From the NCBI GenBank assembly GCA_029953675.1, contig JAMWBK010000001.1, forward strand, positions 3,136,001 through 3,200,000: a stretch of DNA of 64,000 bases, read 5' to 3'. The notes under the pieces were generated by a model that saw nothing but the letters and a program-made list of their open reading frames with translations, made no database searches and was not told where the DNA came from. The stretch comes from Rhodosorus marinus. Its lineage: Eukaryota; Rhodophyta; Stylonematophyceae; Stylonematales; Stylonemataceae. The translations under genes and the position numbers were made by a program. Of the stretch, positions 21,402 to 31,095 are shown piece by piece; within the stretch, counting starts at the first letter, position 1; each line of letters begins with the position of its first letter.

Positions 21402-23262
21402 CTTCGAAAAAAAGCACCAACACAGCTGAAGTAGTCAATCTGCTTTCCCAGCGTTCCAGCGTTCCGAACGAGAAGACTCCTTTCCAATGGCTCTCTCTCC
21501 TATAGCTAGTTGATAGGACAAGCTTCGCATACCCTACTCTAGAGCACGTACTCCACCCAGTGACGCCCGAAGACTGTCTTCACTTTTCCTAAATCTGCCA
21601 GCGCGCTGACGCTCCCAACACCTCTCAAAGAGCTAAGAAAAACAAGTTTCCTTCCGAAAATCTTTCAAAAGCTTATCCTCCTGAGCCTCTTGTGGACTTG
21701 GCTACAATCGCTTTCTCCTGCAATCCCGTCCACAGTGACTGCAGCGAAGCCTATCGCACCCACTATTCTAAATGCCGTTGGGCACACTATCCAACAGCCT
21801 CCAACTCCTCAACCAACTCTTTCATCTGAAAAGGTCCCCCCCTTCCCCCTAAAATCCATCCCTCTTTTTTCACCGAAGCTCCTATCCGAAGATGTTTTAC
21901 ATTTTGTTTATTGATCTTTAACTCAAAAACCAAAATACTTCTTTGTGATGAGATGCGATGACCCCCAGGGCGAAAGAAGAGCAATAAAAATAAATAAAAA
22001 AAAGTTATAAACTATTTTGCACGATGGGGTCGAACTAGTGGATCCATTATGATACATTTTCCTTTCATCCATCCGATCATGAGGCAGGACACTCGATTGT
22101 GCACCATATTCGGCTTCGTCAGTCAAAATGGCTGATTCTCTCTTCCGTTCCTCTTGAGTAGAAAAGCAAAAAGATTGCTACTCGGCTTGTGAACGTGAAT
22201 ATCGAAGTCCTTGAATTCCACGATACTACCTAAGTTTTGAAAGACTCTTCCGAATTATTTGAATTAATGAGATTTAAGTGCCAGTTTTCTGCGAATGAGT
22301 CTAGAATTAATGATACTAATTTCTCTCGCTTAAATTTTTCGAGGGATCACCTCCCAAGAGGGTCGTTGATTTGAGTAGAAATGGCCCTTGGGCCAAATGG
22401 AAAATAAAATTTTGAAATATGGAAATAACTTCCGTTGTACAAGGTTTCAGAGGAACAACAGCCGTTGGAGCCGTTTGCTGGTTGGAAGACTATGGCGAAC
22501 TTTGATCAAGAACAATTTCTCCTTCTTCCAATCAAATCTTCAACACGTGTCCTTGAAAGACTTCCAAAACACCCCTTTCTATGACCCACTCAAGGTTGAG
22601 AGTCGCGAGCAATCTTAAGAAGTCCTGATGATTGCGCCCGAAACCATCTTGCCTCGAGTGGTGCCGGTTTGAGCGACCTCTAAAGGACCTGGAGCTAATC
22701 GTCTTCATCACCGTATTTCTTATTTACGACCTTCAGCAAAACCTCATTCCTATCAGGACAGCTATTTGCGTCTTGTCTGTTTTCCCGGCTCATACGAAAA
22801 CACAATAGCAAATGGCCTTTGACCCGCTCACTTCGTAGTACGCTACTAGAGGTCAATACGGTTAGATGTGCAGAACGAGGTCCGGCGATGGTGAGGGCAA
22901 AACAGGGCAACCAATGGGCGTTCGTAGCCCTAGAAAGTGCTCCTTACGTTGCTATGTCCTCGTAGATAAAGTTCTGGAGAGGCGCCTCCCCTAGGCTCGC
23001 GGAACACCACTGAACATCCTGAGGGATCTCCGGCGACAATTCAGCTCAAATGAGGTGGAGTAATACACGACGCTACCGACGGAGCGGTAGGTGTTCAGGT
23101 CAACGTGGCACCCGGGGACCAATGCAGCAGTGAAACTCCGGAACCGCATGGTGCAGGAACTCAAGCTACGCTGTATGTGAGATCCAGGGGAGGTCCGATT
23201 CGTCCACCGGACTTGTTCGCCCTCCCGGCGAGCACGGCGATGCAGTTTCGAGTCAATCGCAT
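21402..23262. other. Spacer between arsM and the retrotransposon
   Basis: No gene supported. The first few hundred bases hold the arsM promoter. The frame 22991-23320 (minus) overlaps the left arm of the inverted repeat described below and has no motif. Confidence 0.45.
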
Positions 23263-23309
23263 AGCTTTTGAGGCTACTTTTTGAGCCACTTAACATTATT
23301 TCAGTTCGA
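23263..23309 (+). repeat. Left arm of 47-bp inverted repeat around the retrotransposon
   Basis: This 47-bp stretch matches the reverse complement of 28356-28402 with about 6 mismatches by eye. The core GAGGCTACTTTTTGAGCC is identical. It lies about 100 bp outside the left LTR and outside the target-site duplication, so it is not part of the LTR element itself. Confidence 0.8.
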
Positions 23310-23409
23310 ATCAAAGGCATCGACCGCGCTCATCCTTTTCACGCGTGTTTGGACCATCTTTCTGGGTAAGCACCTTGCAGCCGATTCAACTGAACAGTTA
23401 AATCATTCC

Positions 23410-23616
23410 TGTTAGAACTTGCCCTGACAGCTGCGTAATCTGTGTAAGACACTCCCTACTTTAGTGTAAGACGCTTGTGTGCTAGTATCCAACAGTTTCT
23501 ACTTTACTGTCAGGTACGTCTTAGTTTACAGCAACCAAGACTATATGAGACCTAGCTTTGCTAGATCTTGAGACCTAGAATTAAGCAAAGACAAGTTGGT
23601 TAGAAGAGTTCCAACA
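23410..23616 (+). repeat. 5' LTR
   Basis: 207 bp, TG...CA ends with the short inverted termini TGTTAGAA and TTCCAACA. Next to it the genomic ATTCC (23405-23409) is half of the target-site duplication. Confidence 0.95.
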
Positions 23617-23640
23617 GTGGTCTCATCACTCAAAGGGTTA
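23617..23640 (+). promoter_or_regulatory. Probable primer binding site
   Basis: Directly after the left LTR comes G then TGGTCTCATCACTCA. The TGG start and position fit a tRNA primer site (complement of the CCA end). I cannot say which tRNA. Confidence 0.5.
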
Positions 23641-23705
23641 AGAGGATACGAACGGAGGGAGGGGCGATCTAGCGGAAGCAGGAGGACTCGAGTAGCCAAC
23701 TTCAA

Positions 23706-24146
23706 ATGACTACGTTTACTATACCCCCGCCCGAGGCTTACGACGGCAAGCGGGATTTCGTCAGGATTCAGACGTTCGTGGCCTCACTGCGTGGCTACCT
23801 GAACTTCCATCACGTAGCAGACTCCGGCCGCCAGTCAGTCCAGTACGCGGGACTGTTTTTGAAGGCCCAGGCCCAGGTCTGGTACCAGGGTCTTCGGCAG
23901 GCGGCGGATGGCATCCCGGAGGCACTGGACTCTCTCGAAGATTTCGGACAGGCCCTGCGAGGACAGTTCGAACCTCACGACCATATCGAGCGAGCCCGGG
24001 CCAAACTGCCCAGCGCTCGACAACGCAGCTCTGATGTCACCCGTTATGTCGACTATCTCAATGAACTTTTCATGCAACTGGGCGAGTTCATCAGCGACTC
24101 TGAAAAGCTTGAGCGTTTTAAGGCGGGCTTGACTGGTCGTGAGGTT
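23706..24146 (+). pseudogene. gag, N-terminal capsid part (first sense copy)
   Basis: Encodes the first about 147 residues of Gag from MTTFTIPPPEAYDG to the GLTGREV segment, with the retrotransposon capsid pattern (QVWYQGLRQ, FEQALRGQF-like, TRYVDYLNELF, FKAGLTG). The frame then runs into an inverted copy of gag sequence and turns to nonsense, ending at 24350. Only this part is meaningful. In an intact element it would continue to the zinc-knuckle part now found at 24555-25123. Confidence 0.85.
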
Positions 24147-24554
24147 CGAACTGTCCTCGCAGGGCCTGTTCGAAATCTTCGAGAGAGTCCAGTGCCTCCG
24201 GGATGCCATCCGCCGCCTGCCGAAGACCCTGGTACCAGACCTGGGCCTTCAAAAACAGTCCCGCGTACTGGACTGACTGGCGGCCGGAGTCTGCTACGTG
24301 ATGGAAGTTCAGGTAGCCTCGCAGTGAGGCCACGAATGTCTGAATCCTGACGAAATCCCGCTTGCCGTCGTAAGCCTCGGGCGGGGGTATAGTAAACGTA
24401 GTCATTTGAAGTTGGCTACGAACCTCACGACCAGTCAAGCCCGCCTTAAAACGCTCAAGCTTTTCAGAGTCGCTGATGAACTCGCCCAACTGCATGAAGA
24501 GTTGATCGAGATAGTCGACATAACGGGTGACATCAGGGCCGCGTTGTCGAGCGC
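24136..24554 (-). repeat. Inverted duplication of gag inside the element
   Basis: Read on the minus strand this block encodes gag middle (RQRGPDVTRYVDYLDQLF..GREV) joined to the 5' leader and gag start (MTTFTIPPPEAYDGKRDF..). Its right part (about 24419-24554) is the reverse complement of about 24012-24146. Its left part (24136-24419) is the reverse complement of about 23694-23984, with only a 6-nt length change and about one substitution seen. The left junction sits on a 9-bp word (GGTCGTGAG) present on both parent strands, which points to template switching at microhomology. Confidence 0.9.
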
Positions 24555-25123
24555 AGGCCCAGGTTTGGTACCAGGGTCTTCGGCAGGCGGCGGATGGCAT
24601 CCCGGAGGTACTGGACTGTCTCGAAGATTTCGAACAGGCCCTGCGAGGACAGTTCGAACCTCACGACCATATCGAGCGAGTCCGGACCAAACTGCGCAGC
24701 GCTCGACAACGCGGCCCTGATGTCACCCGTTATGTCGACTATCTCGATCAACTTTTCATGCAGTTGGGCGAGTTCATCAGCGACTCTGAAAAGCTTGAGC
24801 GTTTTAAGGCGGGCTTGACTGGTCGTGAGCGAGACTTCGTCTATTATGGTCGACCCAAGACCTATGAAGAAGCGAAAGCAATCGCATTAAGCCTGGCGGG
24901 TGCCCACGAGATGCCGAAGGAAGCGACGAAGGGATCCTCGGATCAACCAAGAAGCAAGCCCCGCACAACGTCACCGCGTCGACCACACACTCGAAGCATG
25001 GGAGCGCCGCCAACCTGCTACCTGTGTCGAGAGATAGGACACGTTAAACGAGACTGCCCCCAACGACTGGCATATTTGCAGGCGGAGGTGGCACGCTTGT
25101 CGAGCCTGCAGGAGGAAAACTGA
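24555..25123 (+). pseudogene. gag, second sense copy with CCHC zinc knuckle
   Basis: Starts inside the capsid (AQVWYQGLRQAADGIPEV), repeats the segment already present in the first copy with several substitutions, and then continues to the natural Gag end: RDFVYYGRPKTYEEA, a basic linker, and the nucleocapsid knuckle CYLCREIGHVKRDC near the C-terminus. Stops at 25123. It has no start of its own, so it is a displaced 3' part of gag. Confidence 0.85.
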
Positions 25124-25140
25124 CGGACTTCGGACGAGGG

Positions 25141-27330
25141 ATGCCGTCCGAGAGTCCAACGACCAGCATCCCAACCGTTGGGTTACAGCAACGGGGTAAT
25201 GCAAGCCTAACTGCAATAGGCGTGGTGGCGGCGGAACCGGTGGAATGTCTCATCGACACCGGTGCGGTGACGGCAATTAGAGAGGACGTTGCGAAAGTCG
25301 CCAACCTACCGAGGTACGACGAGCCACGGACATACGGGTTGGCTGTCGGTGAGGAGACCGTGATCAGCCCCGGAGTGACGGAGACAACGATCACACTCCA
25401 GGGACGACAATTCAAGACGAAGCTGCGAATATTCAAGTACCTAAGCCACGATGTATACTTAGGTCTCGACCTCTTGAGGCAACATCGAATAACTATTGAT
25501 TGTAGCGCGGAGCCCCTACAGCTGGTACTGGGAGCGGAAGACACCAGCATGCGTGGGATAACAAGTATGGAAACTGAGGAAGAAATAGGGGAGAGGTCTG
25601 GCGCGGTCATCCGGAAAGAGGAAGGCCTAGAGAAAGGCGGAAAGGACCAGGTTGCCGACCAAGGAAAGAGGTTTGGTACGGTCATCCGGAAAGAGTTTCC
25701 CCAAGTTTTCCAAGATACATTGCCGTTGCCACCGAAGAACCGGCAACGAGATGCACTCAAAATCGAATTGGAACCAGTCGCGAGTACACCAGCTCAACGC
25801 GCATATTCGATGTCACGGGTCGACCGAGAGCGGCTACAAGGAGAATTGCGCGACTTGGAAGAGCAAGGATTTATCTCACGGAGCAGAAGTCCGTATGCTG
25901 CACCTGTGTTGTACGTGGACAAAAAAGACGGTGGGCGACGCCTCTGCATCGACTATCGCCGGTTGAACCGGATCACCGTGCGAGAAAGAACGACCCCGCC
26001 TAGAGTGGAGGAGCTATTGGATACCCTGAGCAGCGCTCGGGTTTTCACAACGTTAGACCTTTGCTCGGGATATTGGCAGTTGCCAATTGAACAAGCATCA
26101 CGCGAGAAGACGGCCTTTGTCACGTGCTTCGGACAATACCAATGGAATGTCATGCCGTTTGGGTTGAAGAATGTGCCCTCGGCATTCATCCGCTACTTGA
26201 CGGACGTATTATATGATCTTCTCAACCAGTGCGTGGTGTTATACGTTGACGACATTCTGGTATATTCCCCAGAGGACATACAACACCAGGACGATGTTCG
26301 AAAGGTGCTACGACGCCTCGAGCAGCATCAGTTGATCGTCAAATACTCGAAGTGCGGTTTTGGATTACGCCAAGTTTGCTACCTAGGCCAAATCTTGGCG
26401 GGAGGCACTCGACGTCCCGATCCGGAGAAGGTCAAAGCAATTCAGAATTGGAGGACGCCACCGACGGTTAAGGAGCTACGGGCCTTCATGGGTTTCGCGA
26501 ACTTCTTGCGCCCCTTTGTACCACACTTCGCCCAAGTGGCGGCGCCCCTCCACAGGCTAACGAAGAAGGACCAGAAGTGCGGTTGGCACGCGGACGAACA
26601 ACAAGCCTTTGATGGGTTAAAATCCGCCATATCAGCAACCACCATGCTGTACATGGTTGATCCGATCCTCCCCTTCACCGTGCAGACGGACGCGAGCGAC
26701 ACCGGGGTGGGTGCTATCCTATTCCAGACCCGCCAGGATCAGGAGGTGCCCGTGGCGTATATGTCCCGATCCTTCAATAGTACCGAGAAACGCTACAGTA
26801 CGTACGATAAAGAACTCTATGCCATCGTCCTGGCCATCCGCAGGTGGTCCGTGTATCTTGATGGGCACCACCAGTCTCTAACGGCAGGCCATTTCGGCGA
26901 ACAAGCTACTAACCGTGTGGTGCGACGACGCTATTACTGGCCTACCATGAGGAAAGACATTTTCACGCGCGTACAACAATGCGAGATATGCGCCCGTGAA
27001 CAACCGCTTCGGCGCAACCAGGGCGAGCTGCAACCGCTCGCAATTCCGGAGAATCGCGCGGTCGACTGGACTATGGACTTCATCACAGGCTTTCCCAGTA
27101 TCGCGGGTAATGACGCTATACTAGTTGCGGTCGATCGACTCACGAAGTACGCCGAATTTATCCCGACGACGAAAATGGTAACCGCGGAAGGAGTGGCAAC
27201 ACTTATCCTGCAACATATCGTCGCCTGGTTCGGATTGCCACGGAGTTTTGTCACAGATCGCGATCCAGTCTTCACGGCAAATTTTTGGCGCCACCTAATG
27301 AGACTAACCAGACACTTCAAATCATGCTGA
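25141..27330 (+). pseudogene. pol: protease, reverse transcriptase, RNase H, partial integrase
   Basis: Open frame of 729 residues, 17 bp after the gag stop in another frame. Aspartic protease motif LIDTGA at residues 37-42. Reverse transcriptase with RRLCIDYRRLN, TLDLCSGYWQLP, MPFGLKN and YVDD at 368-371. RNase H begins with QTDASDTGVGAILF (Asp 517) but breaks off at about residue 580, where YLDGHHQ is joined to SLTAGHFGEQA of the integrase zinc-binding domain. So the end of RNase H and the beginning of integrase are deleted. The H2C2 domain (HFGEQ..CEIC) and two core acidic residues (VDWTMDF and VTDRDPVF) remain. The frame is lost just after TANFWRHLM, where a second deletion removes the region around the third catalytic residue. 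Confidence 0.9.
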
Positions 27331-28077
27331 GATGCTGCTCTACAAATCGCACGTGGGTGCAGAGCCTCCCGCTACTTCAGCTGGCGTATAACAATCATCC
27401 CTCAGCCAGCACGGGGTATTCACCATATTTCCTGTTAACAGGGGGGCATCCGCGGCTCCACTTGGATGTCTCACTACCTACCACGCAAATTGAGAACCTC
27501 CCCGATGCCGCTACTGCGTTCTCCCAACGACAACAGCGAATTCTTGCAGATGCACGCAAATCACTGACCCTGGCACAAGAATTATCTGCGGCATCCGCTA
27601 ATACCCACCGTCATGCGAAGGTGTTCCACGTCGGCGATTACGTCTATTTGTCAACGAAGAATCTCTCACTGGAGGGCCCAACCCCGCTTCCAACCTCGAT
27701 GGTTGGGCCCGTTTCCCGTGATCGAGAAACACTCTAACGTGGCATACACTCTGCAGTTACCGGATGAGATGCGCATACATTCGACATTTCACGTATCCTT
27801 GCTAAAAGGTGCCCCTACGTGTCCTCCGAATTCTCCGATGCGGATTATCCCTCTCCAATCGGATCTCTATTCAACGCTACCGATCCTGTCGGTATTGGGG
27901 GTCCGCCATGCGGCTAATGGGATCCGACAGTTCCTATGTTATCGCGAAAAGGAATCCTGGACTGATGCGACTTGGATACCCGAGCCGGACTACCCGACCG
28001 ATCTACAATCTCGACGACGCTTACGACACTACCTCAATTATCGCAAGGCGCTTGACGCGCTACCTTCAACTTCTTGA
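27285..28077 (+). pseudogene. Integrase C-terminal part and degenerate chromodomain, frameshifted
   Basis: After the second pol deletion the coding sequence continues in another frame from about 27300 (ETNQTLQIMLR, WVQSLPLLQLAYNN, GYSPYFLLTGGHPR, HAKVFHVGDYVYLSTKNL). Another frame change near 27690-27705 leads to PRWLGPFPVIEKHSNVAYTL, IHSTFHVSLLK and a C-terminal segment ESWTDATWIPEPDY followed by LRHYLNYRKA. That last segment is a degenerate chromodomain, the tail typical of chromoviruses. It is not translatable as one protein. Confidence 0.85.
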
Positions 28078-28090
28078 GTTCGTCCCCAAA

Positions 28091-28104
28091 CTCGGCGGGA
28101 GGAT
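28091..28104 (+). promoter_or_regulatory. Polypurine-tract-like site
   Basis: Purine-rich GGCGGGAGGAT directly before the right LTR. The position fits the plus-strand primer of reverse transcription. Confidence 0.5.
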
Positions 28105-28331
28105 TGTTAGAACCTTGCCCTGACAGCTGCGTAATCTGTGTAAGACACTCCCTACTTTAGTGCAAGATCCCTACTTTAGTGTAAGACGCTAGTGTGCTAG
28201 TATCCAACAGTTTCTACTTTACTGTCAGGTACGTCTTAGTTTACAGTAACCAAGACTATATGAGACCTAGCTTTGCTAGATCTTGAGACCTAGAATTAAG
28301 TAAAGACAAGTTGGTTAGAAGAGTTCTAACA
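28105..28331 (+). repeat. 3' LTR with internal 19-bp tandem duplication
   Basis: 227 bp, TG...CA. It matches the left LTR except for four substitutions, a 1-bp insertion near the start and an extra 19-bp tandem copy of CCCTACTTTAGTG with flank at about 28147-28185. ATTCC at 28332-28336 is the second half of the target-site duplication. Confidence 0.95.
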
Positions 28332-28355
28332 ATTCCAATGAAGGGTTGACAACTG

Positions 28356-28402
28356 TCGAACTGAAGTAGCGCTAAGTGGCTCAAAAAGTAGCCTCACCAG
28401 CT
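28356..28402 (-). repeat. Right arm of 47-bp inverted repeat around the retrotransposon
   Basis: Reverse-complement partner of 23263-23309, about 25 bp outside the right LTR. See the left arm. Confidence 0.8.
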
Positions 28403-28881
28403 ACGTCTTGAGTATGTTTTCCGAAACAAATTAGATTGTGTACGCGAAATGAGGACAAAGTTGGAAAGACTGAGGGTGCGTAATGAGGTGCTGGTGAGGT
28501 CGAACATATGTTGTTGTCCAGAGTTTGTTTGGCTGGTAGGTTGGACTGCGGAATTGGGGCTAGAGGTCCTTTCGAAGGGGTTTTGATTTGGGATGCACTA
28601 CTGGATTGGTACTCCCGAGATTTTTGCGGAGGGGGACTCATCGGGGTGAACAAGATAGGGTCGCATCTGAGTAGTTGGGACAACTTTTGACAGCCATCAG
28701 AGGCGACAAAATGGAAGACCAGATTAGCACGCTTTGATTATCTGTTGGAAATTCTAGGGTACTGCCTCGGAAAGCGAGCGAGCTCAGAGAAAAAATCTAC
28801 GGAGGTCGAAGCAGTGGTTCGGGCAAGAGGGAGCTGGTCTGACCGTCGCATTGTGGATACTGTCATTTCCCGGTTACCAAG
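28403..28881. other. Spacer upstream of channel-like gene
   Basis: No gene supported. It presumably carries the promoter of the next gene. Confidence 0.45.
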
Positions 28882-30222
28882 ATGGAAGAGGATTTAACCC
28901 GTGAGGATGCGGCTCGGTTCTGCGGATGTGGTAGAGGGAAAAAAAAAAAGAATTTTCCGACGGAAAATGGGGATAACAATCGGTCCCCATTCGCGTCTAC
29001 CATCAGTCGGCAAGTTGGGATCAGGGACAAGGAGGACATGCCACCGCGGTGGCAACAGAAGCTCTATCTGAAGACTCATATGTTTCGGAGAACTCTTGGG
29101 CCTTTCCTTTTGCTAAACATAGCGTTGTACGTGGCGTGCCTCGGCTTGTTTATTTATTTCACTGTAAACATTGTGAACGACTACCTGGATCAGCAGGAGA
29201 ACCCAAGAACGGTTCTTTCCACGACAAACGAGCCTTTCCAGGACTTTCCCGGAATCCTCATCTGCAACAACAGTCCCAGCGTTGAGCTGACCCTGATCGC
29301 AGCCTATGTGTTCCCGCAAGCGGCCCTGGCGGACCCCGAGTTGAATCTTGGGTTGAATGAATTTACCCTGACGAGCCGGATGGTACCTGTGCAGATCAAC
29401 TGCCCTGGGGTGGACGAAAAGCCGACCTACTGTTACAAACTTACGGATAGTATTCCGGCTTATGGATTTCAGTCGGGGGATTCGGTTTGTCAGGGCCAGA
29501 ATGAGCTCTACTTCTATTTTGACATCAACCCCGACTTATATGACTCACGAACAAGTGCTCTAGGGGTTTCTGCGGTGCTTCACAACTCCGAAGTGATTGA
29601 GGGACTGGATTTTTGCGAACTTAATATATGCACAACCACCAAGGGTGCGGCTCAGGTGGACCCTTGCAACGCTTCAAACGAGCTGCTTGACCCTGGGTTT
29701 GATGTATTGTATGCTTCTGTTAACGTTGAAACTTTGGTAACTTTGCAGAAGTCGGTAACGGAGGATTTACTATCTTGTAGCAAAAGTTTCCTTCGTTGGA
29801 ACCCAGTTACAGTAGTTGCAGTTCCGAACCCAAAGTTTACAGCTGAGGTCTTAGGCGACGAAACGGCTACTAGGCGCCTAGTACAGCTGCGTGTTCGTTT
29901 CAGATCACCCTTCATTCAGACAACTCGATTTGAGAGCCAAAGTTTTGCATCAATGATCGGTAGCATGGCGGGTTGGTTTGGATTCCTCAGCGATGGTTGG
30001 GGAGTTATCAGTCTTCTCTTCATACTCGAAAAGCTTTACGTGCAGCTGACGAAGCACAAATGGCGCCGATGGACAGACAGAATGAATCCTAAGGGACTGG
30101 ACAACTCAGCTGCTCTAGAGGCGGAATATATCAACTACTCAGCCGCACCGAGTCAAGCGGTCCGGGTTTCTAATGATGATCAGTCACACAATACCAGTCT
30201 GGATGAGATAGACGATGCTTGA
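28882..30222 (+). CDS. Two-TM membrane protein resembling DEG/ENaC (amiloride-sensitive channel) superfamily
   Basis: Intronless, 446 residues. Layout: basic cytosolic N-terminus, TM1 at about 72-97, a large cysteine-bearing outside domain, TM2 at about 358-387, and an acidic C-tail of about 60 residues. Just after TM1 comes DFPGILICNN (121-130), like the FPAVTICN motif that follows TM1 in ENaC/ASIC proteins. TM2 begins MIGSMAGWFGFLSDGWGVIS, resembling the GG..GLF.G.S pore segment of that family. Spaced cysteines in the ectodomain (for example at INCPG, YCYKL, SVCQG, DFCELNICTT) fit a disulfide-braced extracellular region. If correct it would be a sodium-type cation channel in the plasma membrane. 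The identification rests on topology and two short motifs. It could instead be an unrelated two-TM surface protein. Confidence 0.6.
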   Translation: MEEDLTREDAARFCGCGRGKKKKNFPTENGDNNRSPFASTISRQVGIRDKEDMPPRWQQKLYLKTHMFRRTLGPFLLLNIALYVACLGLFIYFTVNIVNDYLDQQENPRTVLSTTNEPFQDFPGILICNNSPSVELTLIAAYVFPQAALADPELNLGLNEFTLTSRMVPVQINCPGVDEKPTYCYKLTDSIPAYGFQSGDSVCQGQNELYFYFDINPDLYDSRTSALGVSAVLHNSEVIEGLDFCELNICTTTKGAAQVDPCNASNELLDPGFDVLYASVNVETLVTLQKSVTEDLLSCSKSFLRWNPVTVVAVPNPKFTAEVLGDETATRRLVQLRVRFRSPFIQTTRFESQSFASMIGSMAGWFGFLSDGWGVISLLFILEKLYVQLTKHKWRRWTDRMNPKGLDNSAALEAEYINYSAAPSQAVRVSNDDQSHNTSLDEIDDA

Positions 30223-30241
30223 CCTCCCGGCAAAGTCGCAG

Positions 30242-30714
30242 TCAATGATCTTGCAAGACATAGAGATCTTCATTTCGATCTGCCATGGAAGCAGGAGACT
30301 CTTCTTCGGAGTTTGGAGATGTGAGTGCCGAATCACTCGAGAATGCGAGAATCCTCATGGCGTTGATAGGTTGAGTACGTGTGCCCTGTTGGCCATGCTT
30401 CCGGAGCTGGTGTGTAAATTCAGCGTAGGCAGAAGTAGATGTCTGCATCCACAACATTTGAGGATCTTTAAAATCGAAGACGATTTTTTTTCCTTATCCG
30501 GGAAAGCAGGACCCACGGTGCTTAGGGCTTTGTCGCTCCAAGAGACGATCGCAAAAACTTCTGCCTCTCGCAGTTGAAGCACCTGCTCGATAGGCACATC
30601 CACTACAAACTGACTTCTGACTAACGTAAACTGAACCTTCACTAGGGGTCTCGACAGCCACAGTTCGTCAGGTCCAAACGCATATCCTCCCAAACGCCGT
30701 AGCCTCTCCAACAT
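30242..30714 (-). CDS. Possible small hypothetical gene (uncertain)
   Basis: Two overlapping minus frames with protein-like composition, 30714-30355 (MLERLRRLGGYAFGPDEL..) and 30457-30242 (..EFTHQLRKHGQQGTRT..VLQDH). The stop at 30242 is 20 bp from the stop of the channel-like gene. They could be two exons of one convergent gene, but I could not find a convincing splice pair and no motif is recognised. Confidence 0.2.
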
Positions 30715-31095
30715 GGCCGCATACCCAGCAAGCGTTCAGTCAATATTGACAGCACTTACTTAGAGCCAATCAATATACCATTGTTCATGATACATTGAGA
30801 ATCAGCGTTTTCTCATTTTTTTCGGCAGGTGGGGTATGTTGCCCAGCTTCGGGGGGGGGTAGTTAGCGTCGATTTAGAGGTAAAAACCGACAGACGGGGC
30901 TGAATCCTCGAAACTGAAGTCGTTTTCTGCGTTTTTCACGAATCAGTCGCAGTTTCTGAACTAAGAGCCAAAGGGTGTGTGTGTATATGATATATGTAGT
31001 ATGTTATTACCTTGCTGGTTGTAGGGATGGTCATGCGTGTACGTGGCTTTATCGTTGAAAGGATGTAAGGGACAGGGCTGGTTGAGTTTGCGACT
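30715..31095. other. Spacer with G-run and TG repeat
   Basis: No gene. A G10 run at about 30850-30859 and a short TG/TA-rich stretch at about 30976-31000. Precedes the zinc-finger gene. Confidence 0.5.

Larger units (their letters stand above)
23410..28331 (+). mobile_element. Ty3/gypsy-type LTR retrotransposon with chromodomain, defective
   Basis: 4922-bp element bounded by LTRs that begin TGTTAGAA and end TTCCAACA or TTCTAACA, with 5-bp target-site duplication ATTCC at 23405-23409 and 28332-28336. Order inside: gag with CCHC knuckle, then protease, reverse transcriptase, RNase H, integrase and a degenerate chromodomain. This order (integrase after RNase H) and the terminal chromodomain place it in the Ty3/gypsy chromovirus type. 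The copy is broken: gag carries an inverted duplication, pol has two internal deletions and frame breaks. Apart from a 1-bp and a 19-bp indel the LTRs differ at about 4 positions in about 207, so insertion is fairly recent. Confidence 0.95.

Noticed and set aside
24118-24600. Minus-strand gag-like frame as a separate gene
   Set aside because: It is the inverted duplication inside the retrotransposon, joining gag middle to gag start; not an independent gene.
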